DNA of 64,000 nucleotides from Flemingiibacterium sp964603455 (GCA_964603455.1 CAZRVL010000003.1:12428-76427), one strand, 5' to 3'; positions 44,688 to 52,751 are shown, numbered from the stretch's first letter. The notes: a model not told the origin generated them from the letters alone. Numbers and translations: made by a program.

Positions 44688-44976
44688 TTATGACAGGCTC
44701 TTCGCGCAGATTTATCGTAGCATCGTTTATCTTATAGTCACCCTGATAGAGACGGTTGAGCGCATTCTTAACAGCCTTTTCATCGCGTATATCGCGCTTT
44801 ATCATAGATGCCAGAGACTTATCGGTCTCCTTGTTTGCGATGAGCTTTTCAGCTTGCTCGCGCTGATTTACATATTCATCTGTTACCATTCTTGCACATT
44901 TTGCGGTTGCTATGCAAAGTGTGTAACGGTTGTATTTGCCATTCTGGGAGAGTTCTTCAATAGACGGATATATCAT
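44677..44976 (-). CDS. rpoZ: RNA polymerase omega subunit
   Basis: 99 residues. The N-terminal half fits RpoZ: MIYPSIEELSQNGKYNRYTLCIATAKCARMV. It stabilises the RNA polymerase beta' subunit. The position between gmk and priA is the conserved one. Translation begins behind one of the best examples of the hairpin leader (AAAGGA, then stem GCCTTCG/CGAAGGC, then CTATGGTGATAAT before ATG). Confidence 0.9.
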   Translation of the reverse strand: MIYPSIEELSQNGKYNRYTLCIATAKCARMVTDEYVNQREQAEKLIANKETDKSLASMIKRDIRDEKAVKNALNRLYQGDYKINDATINLREEPVINDD

Positions 44977-44988
44977 ATTATCACCATA

Positions 44989-45006
44989 GCCTTCGATCTC
45001 GAAGGC
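44989..45006 (-). promoter_or_regulatory. hairpin between Shine-Dalgarno and rpoZ start
   Basis: Minus strand: AAAGGA (45008-45013), stem GCCTTCG / CGAAGGC (45000-45006 with 44989-44995), tetraloop, then CTATGGTGATAAT and ATG 44976. Linear spacing from Shine-Dalgarno to ATG is 31 bases. A second hairpin, GCTGCA/TGCAGC (45016-45030), lies just upstream of the Shine-Dalgarno. Confidence 0.75.
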
Positions 45007-45054
45007 ATCCTTTCTGCTGCATTTTGCAGCTCGGCTCGATAGCTCGAACCATGC

Positions 45055-45675
45055 TTAATTTATAGAATAGAATTGTTCTGTGAAGCCTATATTGCGCGAA
45101 ACGCGATCCTTTTCAGCATTGATTATCGCGGAGATCTCATCGGCTGCCGCGTTTATCTCGCCGTCACGGTTTACGACAAGATAATCATATCCCGGAAGCT
45201 GCGCCAATTCGTCCTTTGCGGTCTCAAGACGCTTTCTGATTATTTCTTCGGGCACATCGTCCCCTCTTCCGCGCAAACGTTTTTCGAGTGTAGCGTAATT
45301 CGGCGGAGCGATCATCAAAAGCACCGCATTCGGATACTGACGCTTGACATTCATAGCACCGTGTACATCAATTTCGAGAATTATGCTCGTTCCGTCTTCA
45401 AGCTGCGAAACGACCTCACTCTTGAGAGTTCCGTAGAAATTACCGGCATATTCGTTGTATTCGATAAAATCGCCGGCTTCTATTTTCGCTTTGAATTTAT
45501 CACGTGTCATGAAGTGATAGCTTTCACCGTTCACCTCACCTGTTCTCGGTGAGCGCGTGGTAGCCGATACAGACAGCGCGATGTCATCTCTGCGCGACAG
45601 TATCTCATGCACCAGCACACCCTTGCCGCTTCCGGAAGGTCCGGATATTACAAGAAGCACTCCTGATTTTTTCAT
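45055..45675 (-). CDS. gmk: guanylate kinase
   Basis: 206 residues. P-loop GPSGSGKGVL, the GMP-binding VSATTRSPRTGEVNGESYHFM, and lid-region RLRGRGDDVPEEIIRKRL. It converts GMP to GDP. It overlaps remA by four bases, and the order remA-gmk-rpoZ is the conserved Firmicutes one. Confidence 0.95.
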   Translation of the reverse strand: MKKSGVLLVISGPSGSGKGVLVHEILSRRDDIALSVSATTRSPRTGEVNGESYHFMTRDKFKAKIEAGDFIEYNEYAGNFYGTLKSEVVSQLEDGTSIILEIDVHGAMNVKRQYPNAVLLMIAPPNYATLEKRLRGRGDDVPEEIIRKRLETAKDELAQLPGYDYLVVNRDGEINAAADEISAIINAEKDRVSRNIGFTEQFYSIN

Positions 45676-45944
45676 TCGTCTGTTTCCTCCTCATCCTCGC
45701 CCTCGTCATCCTCGTCGCTCAGACGATTTGAAATTGTTTCCGACTGGAAGGCAGAAAGTATAATGTGTTCGCTGTCGGTAATTATGACCGCACGTGTTCT
45801 TTTTCCGCAGGTCACGTCTATAGCGCGTCCGCTGTCTTTGGCATCCTGGACAAGGCGTTTTATCGGTGCGCTGTCCGGACTTACGACCGCTACCACACGT
45901 TCAGCGGCTACCATATTGCCGAAGCCGATATTTATGAATTTCAT
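45672..45944 (-). CDS. remA: RemA/DUF370 DNA-binding regulator
   Basis: 90 residues. MKFINIGFGNMVAAERVVAVV and GRAIDVTCGKRTRAVIITDS are the family core. The tail here is very acidic (DEDDEGEDEEETDE), longer than in B. subtilis RemA. In Bacillus it activates matrix and osmoprotection genes and forms ring-like oligomers on DNA. Translation begins behind a hairpin leader. Confidence 0.92.
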   Translation of the reverse strand: MKFINIGFGNMVAAERVVAVVSPDSAPIKRLVQDAKDSGRAIDVTCGKRTRAVIITDSEHIILSAFQSETISNRLSDEDDEGEDEEETDE

Positions 45945-45957
45945 AATTATTGCCCAT

Positions 45958-45978
45958 AGCTTTCGTGCAGCGAAAGCT
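45958..45978 (-). promoter_or_regulatory. hairpin between Shine-Dalgarno and remA start
   Basis: Minus strand: Shine-Dalgarno AAGGGAG (45977-45983) runs into an 8-bp stem AGCTTTCG / CGAAAGCT (45958-45965 with 45971-45978). CTATGG and an A/T-rich tail to ATG 45944 follow. Confidence 0.7.
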
Positions 45979-46014
45979 CCCTTACCTTATATTCTCGTTA
46001 AGCCCTGTACTTTA

Positions 46015-46908
46015 TCACTCGATATTCTGTACCTGCTCGCGTATCTTTTCGAGTTCGCTCTTCATCTCGACAACGAGCGCGGCTATATCCGCATTGGAAG
46101 CCTTAGAGCCTATGGTATTCGTCTCGCGGTTTATCTCCTGAAGCAGGAAATCGAGCTTTCTTCCAACAGGCTCATTTGAATCGAATATCGTTTTGAAGGC
46201 ATCGAAATGACATCCGAGACGAACGAGTTCTTCGTCTATCGCCACACGATCGGCATATATCGCGCATTCGGTAAGCACCATCTGAGGATTCAGCTCTACC
46301 ATATTATCAGCGAGAAGCTGAGTCAGCCTTGCTTCGAATTTTCTGCGATATGACGCTATATCATCCTCTGAAAGAGTCTTTATCTCAGAAGTGATCTCCT
46401 CTATCTTAGAAAGCTTTGTCAAAAGATCCTTTCTAAGACGTTCGCCCTCGGCTTCGCGCACCGATATAAATGCAGCAAGAGCTTCGTCAATTACAGGTTT
46501 CATCATGAGCCAATCGCGCTCGGCATCCTCCTCGGGCTTACGTATCGTAAATATTTCTTTGTTTTCAGCCACCTTCATGACCGAAATATCATCGGCAAGA
46601 CCGAAGGTATCACGAAGCTTTTCAAGCGCATCGATATAGCTTTTCGCCAGGGACAGATCGACATCAATAGCTGTACCTACATTTTCAACTACATCAACAC
46701 TAACAAACACATCAACCTTTCCACGCGATATACCGTTCGCCTGGATGTACTGCCTTACGCGGTCTTCGAGAAAGGCATATACCCTCGGAAGCTTCACCGA
46801 GCAGTCGAGATAGCGGTTATTCACGCTTTTGAACTCGACCGTTATGTTTTTGCCATCAGACGCACCTGTGTTTGAAGCACGTCCGTAAGCTGTCATACTG
46901 CGTATCAT
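46015..46908 (-). CDS. yicC: YicC/YloC family endoribonuclease
   Basis: 297 residues. The N-terminal MIRSMTAYGRAS and C-terminal LDFLLQEINRETNTIGSKASNADI are the family signatures, with a long helical middle. Members act as endoribonucleases that influence small-RNA and mRNA decay. It is the first gene of the big operon, with CGGAGA about eleven bases before ATG and a consensus promoter. Confidence 0.92.
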   Translation of the reverse strand: MIRSMTAYGRASNTGASDGKNITVEFKSVNNRYLDCSVKLPRVYAFLEDRVRQYIQANGISRGKVDVFVSVDVVENVGTAIDVDLSLAKSYIDALEKLRDTFGLADDISVMKVAENKEIFTIRKPEEDAERDWLMMKPVIDEALAAFISVREAEGERLRKDLLTKLSKIEEITSEIKTLSEDDIASYRRKFEARLTQLLADNMVELNPQMVLTECAIYADRVAIDEELVRLGCHFDAFKTIFDSNEPVGRKLDFLLQEINRETNTIGSKASNADIAALVVEMKSELEKIREQVQNIE

Positions 46909-46954
46909 TGTTAATCGTTCTCCGTTTTCGGACTAAATTTAAGCATACATATAT

Positions 46955-46983
46955 ATTATACCTCATTTTTTCCGATTTGTCAA
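46955..46983 (-). promoter_or_regulatory. promoter of the yicC-remA-gmk-rpoZ-priA-def-fmt-rsmB-rlmN operon (minus strand)
   Basis: Minus strand: TTGACA (46978-46983), a 17-bp spacer and TATAAT (46955-46960), about 40 bp before the yicC start. Confidence 0.85.
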
Positions 46984-47052
46984 CCGAGATTTATCAATTC
47001 CTATCGCATATTTTGTAAAAATTCACTCTTTAAGAAAAATCGAACCTCATAT

Positions 47053-47083
47053 AAGAAAAAGGACGTGCGTTTTTGCACATCCT
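47053..47083 (-). terminator. terminator overlapping the glycosyltransferase stop codon (minus strand)
   Basis: Minus strand: AGGATGTGC pairs with GCACGTCCT (47075-47083 with 47060-47068, one G-T pair), followed by TTTTTCTT. The stem begins at the last base of the stop codon. Confidence 0.75.
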
Positions 47084-48162
47084 CATATCCTTTTTAAAAT
47101 ATTCTTGAAAAACTTTACCGCGCTTTTCTTTACACCGGTATCCTCTGCCACAGATCTTGCAGCCATGATATATTTTCTTGCATCCGCTTCACGCAAAAGC
47201 TCTACCGCAGTCCATTTTTCCTCTGTATGGAGCTTGTAGTACTCAGACGCAGCGACTATCCCCGGAAGCTTCAGCATATGCTCGATCAGCTTCTCAAGCT
47301 CATCCTCAGAAAGTATTCCGACAGCTTCCCGTATATATGCAAACGACCAACCTGCTGTCTCCGCGTGCAGAATTTTTAAAAGATGTTCCTTATCGTCCGC
47401 TACGAAATTTTCAAGAAACAAAAGCTGATATTTTTTTATCGAAGAAAGATCATCCATCGTTCGCTTCGAGAAATTGTTAGTTCCACCCGAAAAGCAGCGA
47501 TAGCAATACAGATCATCCGGAATGAACATGATCGTTCGGCAATTTTGAAGTATTTGCATATTAATTATTTGATCGTCTCCCCAGAATATACGCTCCGAAT
47601 GCACATCATCGAGCAGCGGAAGGAAGAGATCTCTATCATAAATTTTATTCCAAACCTGGTGTGTTAGGAGCGCTCCATCATATCTACTGCAAATCAGCAT
47701 GGGATATTCATCAGACAAAAAGCTATTTCGATCCTTTATTATCGGAGATTTTACAGCTTTGCTTTTCCGCTTTATGTGATTATATTTTTTAGTAAATGCA
47801 AACTGAATGACCGAAAGATCATTTTTATCAAGTAATTCGAAAAGCTTTGAAAATGCTCTTTTGTCGCAGTAGAAATCGTCCGAATCGCAAAACATTATAT
47901 ATTCACCGACAGAATTTTTAACACCGAACAGTCTCGCAGCATAAGGACCGCCGTTATCTTTTTTGTAATATTTAAATCTGCCGTCATTTTTCTTATATTT
48001 CTTGCAGATATTTTCTGAAAGATCTGATGAACCGTCATCCACCATTATGACTTCGAAATTCTTGAATGTCTGCGCTGATATTGAAACAAGACATTCGTCA
48101 AGGTATTTTTCTGAATTATATATAGGTATTATTATGCTGAGTCTGCAATTTGAATTTTTCAT
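47083..48162 (-). CDS. family 2 glycosyltransferase
   Basis: 359 residues of GT-A fold. LSIIIPIYNSEKYLDECLVSISAQTF and MVDDGSSDLSENICKKY at the N-terminus, then the metal-binding IMFCDSDDFY (DxD). The C-terminal half is variable. It should add a sugar to a surface glycan or teichoic acid. The base composition appears more A/T-rich than its neighbours, and the gene stands alone between two conserved blocks, suggesting acquisition. There is no clear Shine-Dalgarno; a 20-bp palindrome lies about 22 bases before its ATG. Confidence 0.85.
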   Translation of the reverse strand: MKNSNCRLSIIIPIYNSEKYLDECLVSISAQTFKNFEVIMVDDGSSDLSENICKKYKKNDGRFKYYKKDNGGPYAARLFGVKNSVGEYIMFCDSDDFYCDKRAFSKLFELLDKNDLSVIQFAFTKKYNHIKRKSKAVKSPIIKDRNSFLSDEYPMLICSRYDGALLTHQVWNKIYDRDLFLPLLDDVHSERIFWGDDQIINMQILQNCRTIMFIPDDLYCYRCFSGGTNNFSKRTMDDLSSIKKYQLLFLENFVADDKEHLLKILHAETAGWSFAYIREAVGILSEDELEKLIEHMLKLPGIVAASEYYKLHTEEKWTAVELLREADARKYIMAARSVAEDTGVKKSAVKFFKNILKRI

Positions 48163-48183
48163 GAATTTTCACTCGCATTTCTG

Positions 48184-48203
48184 CAATAAAGTATACTTTA
48201 TTG
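48184..48203. promoter_or_regulatory. palindrome CAATAAAGTATACTTTATTG, copy 1
   Basis: A perfect 20-bp palindrome 11 bp upstream of the coaX -35 and just before the start of the divergent glycosyltransferase gene. It equals the core of the larger copy at 48318-48345. Confidence 0.75.
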
Positions 48204-48214
48204 TAAATTTACTA

Positions 48215-48243
48215 TTGACATTTATTTTTGTTTGTGCTATAAT
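48215..48243 (+). promoter_or_regulatory. promoter of coaX
   Basis: TTGACA (48215-48220), a 17-bp spacer and TATAAT (48238-48243). It gives a leader of about 150 bases before the GTG start. Confidence 0.85.
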
Positions 48244-48317
48244 AATACCGATAAAATTTGTATTGTGATTTGAGACCGCATTGTTCAAATCAGATACAGT
48301 TATATTGATCAAACTAA

Positions 48318-48345
48318 GTTACAATAAAGTATACTTTATTGTAAC
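48318..48345. promoter_or_regulatory. perfect 28-bp palindrome in coaX leader, copy 2
   Basis: Arms GTTACAATAAAGTA and TACTTTATTGTAAC meet with no spacer. The inner 20 bp are identical to copy 1. The centres are 138 bp apart, bracketing the promoter. As RNA it would also form a strong hairpin, but no T run follows. The pair suggests a repressor acting from two sites. Confidence 0.75.
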
Positions 48346-48400
48346 TTTGCAAGCAATAGTGACACTTACTTATAAATTTAAATTTACGGAGGTCAATGCC

Positions 48401-49192
48401 GTGCTTCTTGCTGCCGATGTCGGAAATACCAGCATAAATATCGGACTTTTCGAAAACAAAACACTCGTCTGCCGAACGAAAATAGCTTCGGATCAGCTGA
48501 AAACCGCTGACGAATATGCTGTACTGTTCGCAGGCATTTTCGCAATGAAAAAGATCGACATTTCCGATATTCACGGTGCGATACTCCTTTCTGTCGTGCC
48601 TCAGCTCACACATACCGTGATAGGTGCACTCGGAGAATTTGACATAATACCTTTAGTCGTCGGAGCTGGCATTAAAACCGGTCTTAATATACGAATCGAC
48701 AATCCGAGCGTTCTCGGTGCAGACATCGTTGCAAACACAATAGGTGCTGCCAAGCTTGCAAAGCCTCCGTTTGCGGTTGTCGATCTCGGCACTGCGACAA
48801 CGATCACCGCAGTAAATCCCAACGGCGAGCTGTGCGGCTGTATAATCGCTCCGGGAGCAAAGCTCTCGCTTGATTCACTCTATCAAAGCTGCGCACTTTT
48901 GCCGAATGTTACGGTCTCATCTCCTGCAAAGCTTATAGGAACAAATACTCCGGATTCGATGAACGCGGGATGTGTTCTTGGAAGTGCATTGATGCTCGAT
49001 GGATTTATCTCATCTCTAAAAGCCGAATTTGGTACGGATGAGTTTCCGATAATCGCCACAGGCGGACTGTCCGAGTTGATACTTCCGCTTTGTAAGAGCA
49101 AAAATATATACTGCGATCCCGATCTTACCTTGAACGGTCTCTGCCGTCTCTGGGAAATAAACAAGAAAAAACGCACAAATTCGGAGGTTTAG
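48401..49192 (+). CDS. coaX: type III pantothenate kinase
   Basis: 263 residues when started at GTG 48401, eight bases after ACGGAGGT. A longer reading frame to 48281 would translate the operator palindrome and is rejected. Motifs: LLAADVGNTSINIGLF, GADIVANTIGA and VVDLGTATTITAV, the ATP and pantothenate sites. It catalyses the first step of coenzyme A synthesis. pgeF follows after one base. Confidence 0.93.
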   Translation: MLLAADVGNTSINIGLFENKTLVCRTKIASDQLKTADEYAVLFAGIFAMKKIDISDIHGAILLSVVPQLTHTVIGALGEFDIIPLVVGAGIKTGLNIRIDNPSVLGADIVANTIGAAKLAKPPFAVVDLGTATTITAVNPNGELCGCIIAPGAKLSLDSLYQSCALLPNVTVSSPAKLIGTNTPDSMNAGCVLGSALMLDGFISSLKAEFGTDEFPIIATGGLSELILPLCKSKNIYCDPDLTLNGLCRLWEINKKKRTNSEV

Positions 49193-49193
49193 A

Positions 49194-49982
49194 ATGTCTT
49201 TTGAGCTTTGCTGCGTGAACGGAGTAAAATTCTTTCGCTCATCAATAATCGACTGTACTCACGGATTCTCAACACGCATAGGCGGAATCAGCAGTCTGCC
49301 GCATACCTCTTCGATGAATCTCGCATTCGGTCGCGGAGATGACGATGAGACTGTGCTCGAAAATCTAAAGATATTTTCAAATGCTGTCGGAGTCGATCAC
49401 ACCTCTGTCGTGAGCCGTCCGCAGATACATTCTTCTATCGTAGAATGCGTAGACCGCTCAAATGCAGGCGAAGGCTATTACAAGGAAGCCACATCCTGTG
49501 ACGGATATGTTACAGCTCATAAGGGTGTGACTCTCGGCATAAAGACCGCCGATTGTGTTCCGATACTTTTCCACGACTCGTGTGCAAATGTTATAGGTGC
49601 AGTTCACGCCGGCTGGCGCGGTACAGCTGCGAAGATCGCTGCCGAATGTGTCAAAAAAATGTGTTTGCTCGGTGCAGAACCCAAAAATATTCGTGCGGCT
49701 GTCGGAGCGGCAATAAATTTCTGTTGCTATGAAGTCGGAGAGGACTTTTACGAATCGGTCAGAGACATCGCCGGAAATATTTATGCAGAGAAGTTCATAA
49801 GGCTTAAAGACGGTCATCTTCATGCAGATATAGTAAACTTAAATGCTGAAATACTCCGAGAGTCGGGAGTTGAGCTTATCGACATCTCACCGCACTGCAC
49901 TTGTCATGAACCGGAGCTGTTTTATTCACACAGATATTCGAAAGGAATGCGCGGAACGATGCTGTCGGTCATCGCGCTGTAA
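49194..49982 (+). CDS. pgeF: PgeF/YfiH family (laccase-domain purine nucleoside phosphorylase, peptidoglycan editing)
   Basis: 262 residues. THGFSTRIGGIS, KTADCVPILFHD, GAVHAGWRGTAAKIA and FCCYEVGEDF carry the conserved His/Cys metal ligands. Members have been assigned purine-nucleoside phosphorylase/adenosine deaminase activities and a role in keeping peptidoglycan precursors correct. GGAGG lies before ATG, one base after coaX. Confidence 0.88.
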   Translation: MSFELCCVNGVKFFRSSIIDCTHGFSTRIGGISSLPHTSSMNLAFGRGDDDETVLENLKIFSNAVGVDHTSVVSRPQIHSSIVECVDRSNAGEGYYKEATSCDGYVTAHKGVTLGIKTADCVPILFHDSCANVIGAVHAGWRGTAAKIAAECVKKMCLLGAEPKNIRAAVGAAINFCCYEVGEDFYESVRDIAGNIYAEKFIRLKDGHLHADIVNLNAEILRESGVELIDISPHCTCHEPELFYSHRYSKGMRGTMLSVIAL

Positions 49983-49988
49983 ATACTT

Positions 49989-51044
49989 ATGAAAAAATAT
50001 CTCATATCAAACGAAGGACGCTTTTTTAAAGCGGCTATGCACGTACACACAACAATATCCGACGGACGTCGCACAATATCTGAGGTCAAGGCTGAACATA
50101 TTAAAAAAGGCTATCAAATAGTCGCATTTACCGATCATGAATTTTTTGTTCCGCACAATGATCTTTCGGATGAAAATTTCTTAGCGATAAATTCTACCGA
50201 GATCAGTCTAAACCACCCCGACATGGGTACGCTCGGTTGGGGCTTTGCAAAGACCTGCCATTTGAATATGTATGCCAAACGCTCTGACATAGATTACCTC
50301 AGCGTATGTACCGAAAGCTATTATTCCAAGCGTGCGCCCGAGCTTATGACCGAACGAATGCGCGCAAACAGATTCGACAAATCCTATTCTACCGAATCTA
50401 TAAACCGTGTTATCGCGGCTGCGAATGCAGATGATTTTTTGGTCAGCTACTGCCATCCATACGGCTGTCTTCACAATTATGAAGATTACATTAGCTTCAA
50501 GGGACTTTGGGGAGTCGAATGCTTCAACTTCGGCTCTTACAGCGAGGGCACGAATGAGTCGGATCGTCCGCTTGAAGACCTTTTAAGCAAAGGTGAAAAT
50601 GTCATGCCGATGGTCGGAGATGACTCACATGATCTATCTGCTGTCGGTCACTGTTTCACTATGATAAAATCTACCGATCTTAAGTATGAGAATGTTATGA
50701 ACGCACTCGAAAAGGGAGATTTTTATTCATCGAGCGGTCCTGAGATACATGAGCTTTACATCGAGGACGGTTTTATACATATAAAATGCTCGCCTGTTAT
50801 AAAAATAAATGTAAAGACAAATCGCCGAGCTGCCGCACTGGCTGTCTCGAATGATTTCACAAACGATATTTCAAAGCCGTTTTCGCCCCTGACAGAAGCT
50901 GTCATAGATCTAAATCCGATAAACGAAGAAAGCAAAAAGAGCGCGGAATATTATTCGCGTGCATTTTTCAGACTTATACTTACAGACGAACGCGGAAGCA
51001 ATGCTTATACAAAGGCATACAAATTTTCCGAAATGTTCGAATGA
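49989..51044 (+). CDS. PHP-domain phosphoesterase, paralogue of the 12644-13684 gene
   Basis: 351 residues. AAMHVHTTISDGRRT and IVAFTDHEFFVPHNDLSDENF closely follow the order seen in the 12644-13684 protein (YTDHDVFINHNDLTDDSF), and both share a later SFxMxSG/SSSGPEIxEL region. Metal ligands of the PHP active site are intact, including YCHPYG. The reaction is unknown. The Shine-Dalgarno is weak, six bases after the pgeF stop, so it is probably translated by coupling. Confidence 0.83.
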   Translation: MKKYLISNEGRFFKAAMHVHTTISDGRRTISEVKAEHIKKGYQIVAFTDHEFFVPHNDLSDENFLAINSTEISLNHPDMGTLGWGFAKTCHLNMYAKRSDIDYLSVCTESYYSKRAPELMTERMRANRFDKSYSTESINRVIAAANADDFLVSYCHPYGCLHNYEDYISFKGLWGVECFNFGSYSEGTNESDRPLEDLLSKGENVMPMVGDDSHDLSAVGHCFTMIKSTDLKYENVMNALEKGDFYSSSGPEIHELYIEDGFIHIKCSPVIKINVKTNRRAAALAVSNDFTNDISKPFSPLTEAVIDLNPINEESKKSAEYYSRAFFRLILTDERGSNAYTKAYKFSEMFE

Positions 51045-51210
51045 TTTCCACAGAGTTGTGGAATTTAAAACCGTATAGACCGGAAAGCGAATAAGTTCCG
51101 AATCTGATTTTAAAAAAACAGGTATCGGCAAGAGCTTATGCCGCATTCCGATTTATAAATATTTTGTACGCGCCGCACGAAAATATCGGCGGCAGCAAAG
51201 GAGTTTCATT
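51045..51210 (+). other. 166-bp gap before the ECF gene
   Basis: It begins with a 7-bp hairpin TTCCACA/TGTGGAA (from about 51048) followed only by TTT, a weak terminator for the PHP gene. The rest contains short repeats (CGGCA, GCCG) but no promoter or known riboswitch consensus that I can recognise. Confidence 0.35.
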
Positions 51211-51813
51211 ATGAACAAAAACGCAGCATCCATGTCAAAGACGCAGAGATTGACTCTCTTGGCTCTCCTCACGGCGATAGTCGTCGTATTGCAGTTCTTG
51301 GGCGGATTTATCCGACTCGGAACCTTCTCTGTCTCTCTCGTACTTGTACCGATAGTCATCGGCGCAGCACTTCTTGGAGTCGGCTCGGGCGCATGGCTCG
51401 GATTCGTATTCGGAATAGCGGTATTCGCTTCGGGTGACGCAGCCGCATTCTTCTCGATAAATGCATTCGGTACTATCATAACGGTGCTTGCAAAGGGTGC
51501 ATTCGCGGGTCTCGCCGCAGGTGCGGTATACAAAGCACTCGAAAGCAAAAGTAAAATCGTTGCAAGCGTTTCGGCAGCAATTGTATGCCCGATAGTAAAT
51601 TCAGGATTATTCTTCCTCGGCTGCATAGTATTCTTCTTCGATGCTATAGCAGAGATGTCTCAGGGAAGCGGAAAGGATGTATTTACATTTATCATCCTCG
51701 TACTTATCGGCGGCAACTTCCTCTTCGAGCTGCTCTTCAACTTAGTCCTCTCTCCGGTGATTCTCCGCATAGTCGAGATCGGTCGCCGCATGACAGGCAG
51801 AAAACATGCGTAA
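51211..51813 (+). CDS. ECF transporter S component
   Basis: 200 residues, five or six membrane helices, with RLTLLALLTAIVVVLQFLGGF and GTFSVSLVLVPIVIGAALLG as in vitamin-specific S components. It would pair with a shared EcfAAT module, which is not in the window. The substrate is not readable; the coaX neighbourhood makes pantothenate an attractive guess. AAAGGAG lies eight bases before ATG. A terminator follows. Confidence 0.82.
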   Translation: MNKNAASMSKTQRLTLLALLTAIVVVLQFLGGFIRLGTFSVSLVLVPIVIGAALLGVGSGAWLGFVFGIAVFASGDAAAFFSINAFGTIITVLAKGAFAGLAAGAVYKALESKSKIVASVSAAIVCPIVNSGLFFLGCIVFFFDAIAEMSQGSGKDVFTFIILVLIGGNFLFELLFNLVLSPVILRIVEIGRRMTGRKHA

Positions 51814-51823
51814 ATAAAAAATC

Positions 51824-51860
51824 AAGGGTCTGCCGTAAATTATCTCGGCAGACCCTTTTG
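51824..51860 (+). terminator. terminator of the ECF gene
   Basis: A 12-bp perfect stem AAGGGTCTGCCG / CGGCAGACCCTT (51824-51835, 51846-51857) followed by TT and then GCGAGG, the Shine-Dalgarno of the next gene. The T run is short. Confidence 0.65.
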
Positions 51861-51871
51861 CGAGGTAATCA

Positions 51872-52696
51872 ATGATAGACGATTCTTTCAGGCTCAGATA
51901 CAAAAACGTATCTGCCGCCACACACTTAAAAAATACACCGAACGACACTCTTTTGCACAATCATGGCGAGATAGAGATAATCATTATAAAAAACGGTATG
52001 TCGAAAATACGGATAGGCAAACGTGAATATGTGTGCAGAAAGGACGATATTATATTCATCAATTCAATGGAGATACATTCTGTCAATATAGATAAATCTA
52101 ATGGATACTGCCACAAGGTAATATGCTTTGATACATCGCTTATAATCGACAAAAAAATTTCCGAAAGTTTGAAAAGCGAGGATATGCACTTCGAACATTT
52201 TATAGGCTCGGACAGCATACATAATCATTATTTGACAGAACTCATCGAAAAAGCATACGATTCAATAAACGAGGACGGTCAGGCAGTATTTATGGAGGTA
52301 TCGGCATATCTGTCGCTGATGACAGCCTATATGATAAAAAATCAACTCACGTCAGAATGCCTTAATGCCGACAAGACCGAACGCTTCTATACAGAGGTAT
52401 TAAATTATATATCATCTCACTACAGCGAGCAGATAACCTCAAACGATGCCGCAAAGCTGTTAAACTATGATCACAGCTACTTTTGCAGAAGATTCAGATC
52501 CGGATTCGGAATGAGCTTTTCGGAATATTTAAATATATTCCGCATGACAAAAGCACGCAACCTGTTTGACAACACAGATCTAAACATCTCAGAAACAGCC
52601 TTTCAATGCGGTTTCTCCGACCCGGTATATTTTTCGAAATGCTTCAAAAAATATGTCGGCGTGTTACCATCTGTATATCGAAAAAAGTCAATATAA
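51872..52696 (+). CDS. AraC family transcriptional regulator
   Basis: 274 residues. N-terminal cupin sensor (HNHGEIEIIIIKNGMSKIRIG), C-terminal HTH pair with AAKLLNYDHSYFCRRFRSGFGMSFSEY and the closing CGFSDPVYFSKCFKKYVGVLPS. GAGGT lies before ATG. It immediately precedes a glycosidase-like gene whose promoter has a good -10 but no -35, as expected for an activator target. Confidence 0.9.
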   Translation: MIDDSFRLRYKNVSAATHLKNTPNDTLLHNHGEIEIIIIKNGMSKIRIGKREYVCRKDDIIFINSMEIHSVNIDKSNGYCHKVICFDTSLIIDKKISESLKSEDMHFEHFIGSDSIHNHYLTELIEKAYDSINEDGQAVFMEVSAYLSLMTAYMIKNQLTSECLNADKTERFYTEVLNYISSHYSEQITSNDAAKLLNYDHSYFCRRFRSGFGMSFSEYLNIFRMTKARNLFDNTDLNISETAFQCGFSDPVYFSKCFKKYVGVLPSVYRKKSI

Positions 52697-52721
52697 TACT
52701 GCTTTTGAGTCAAAGCAAGCC

Positions 52722-52751
52722 TAACGCTCCGATTACGTTATGTGATATAAT
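52722..52751 (+). promoter_or_regulatory. candidate activator-dependent promoter of the 52784 operon
   Basis: TATAAT at 52746-52751 without a consensus -35. The -35 position is covered by the inverted repeat TAACG-N9-CGTTA (52722-52726, 52736-52740), a possible site for the adjacent AraC protein. Confidence 0.5.

Noticed and set aside
48281..48400. Upstream extension of coaX
   Set aside because: It would translate the 28-bp palindrome. GTG 48401 has a proper GGAGG and gives the standard N-terminus.
51045..51210. Riboswitch before the ECF S component
   Set aside because: Short hairpins exist, but no thiamine, cobalamin, preQ1, folate or other known consensus could be recognised and there is no expression platform.
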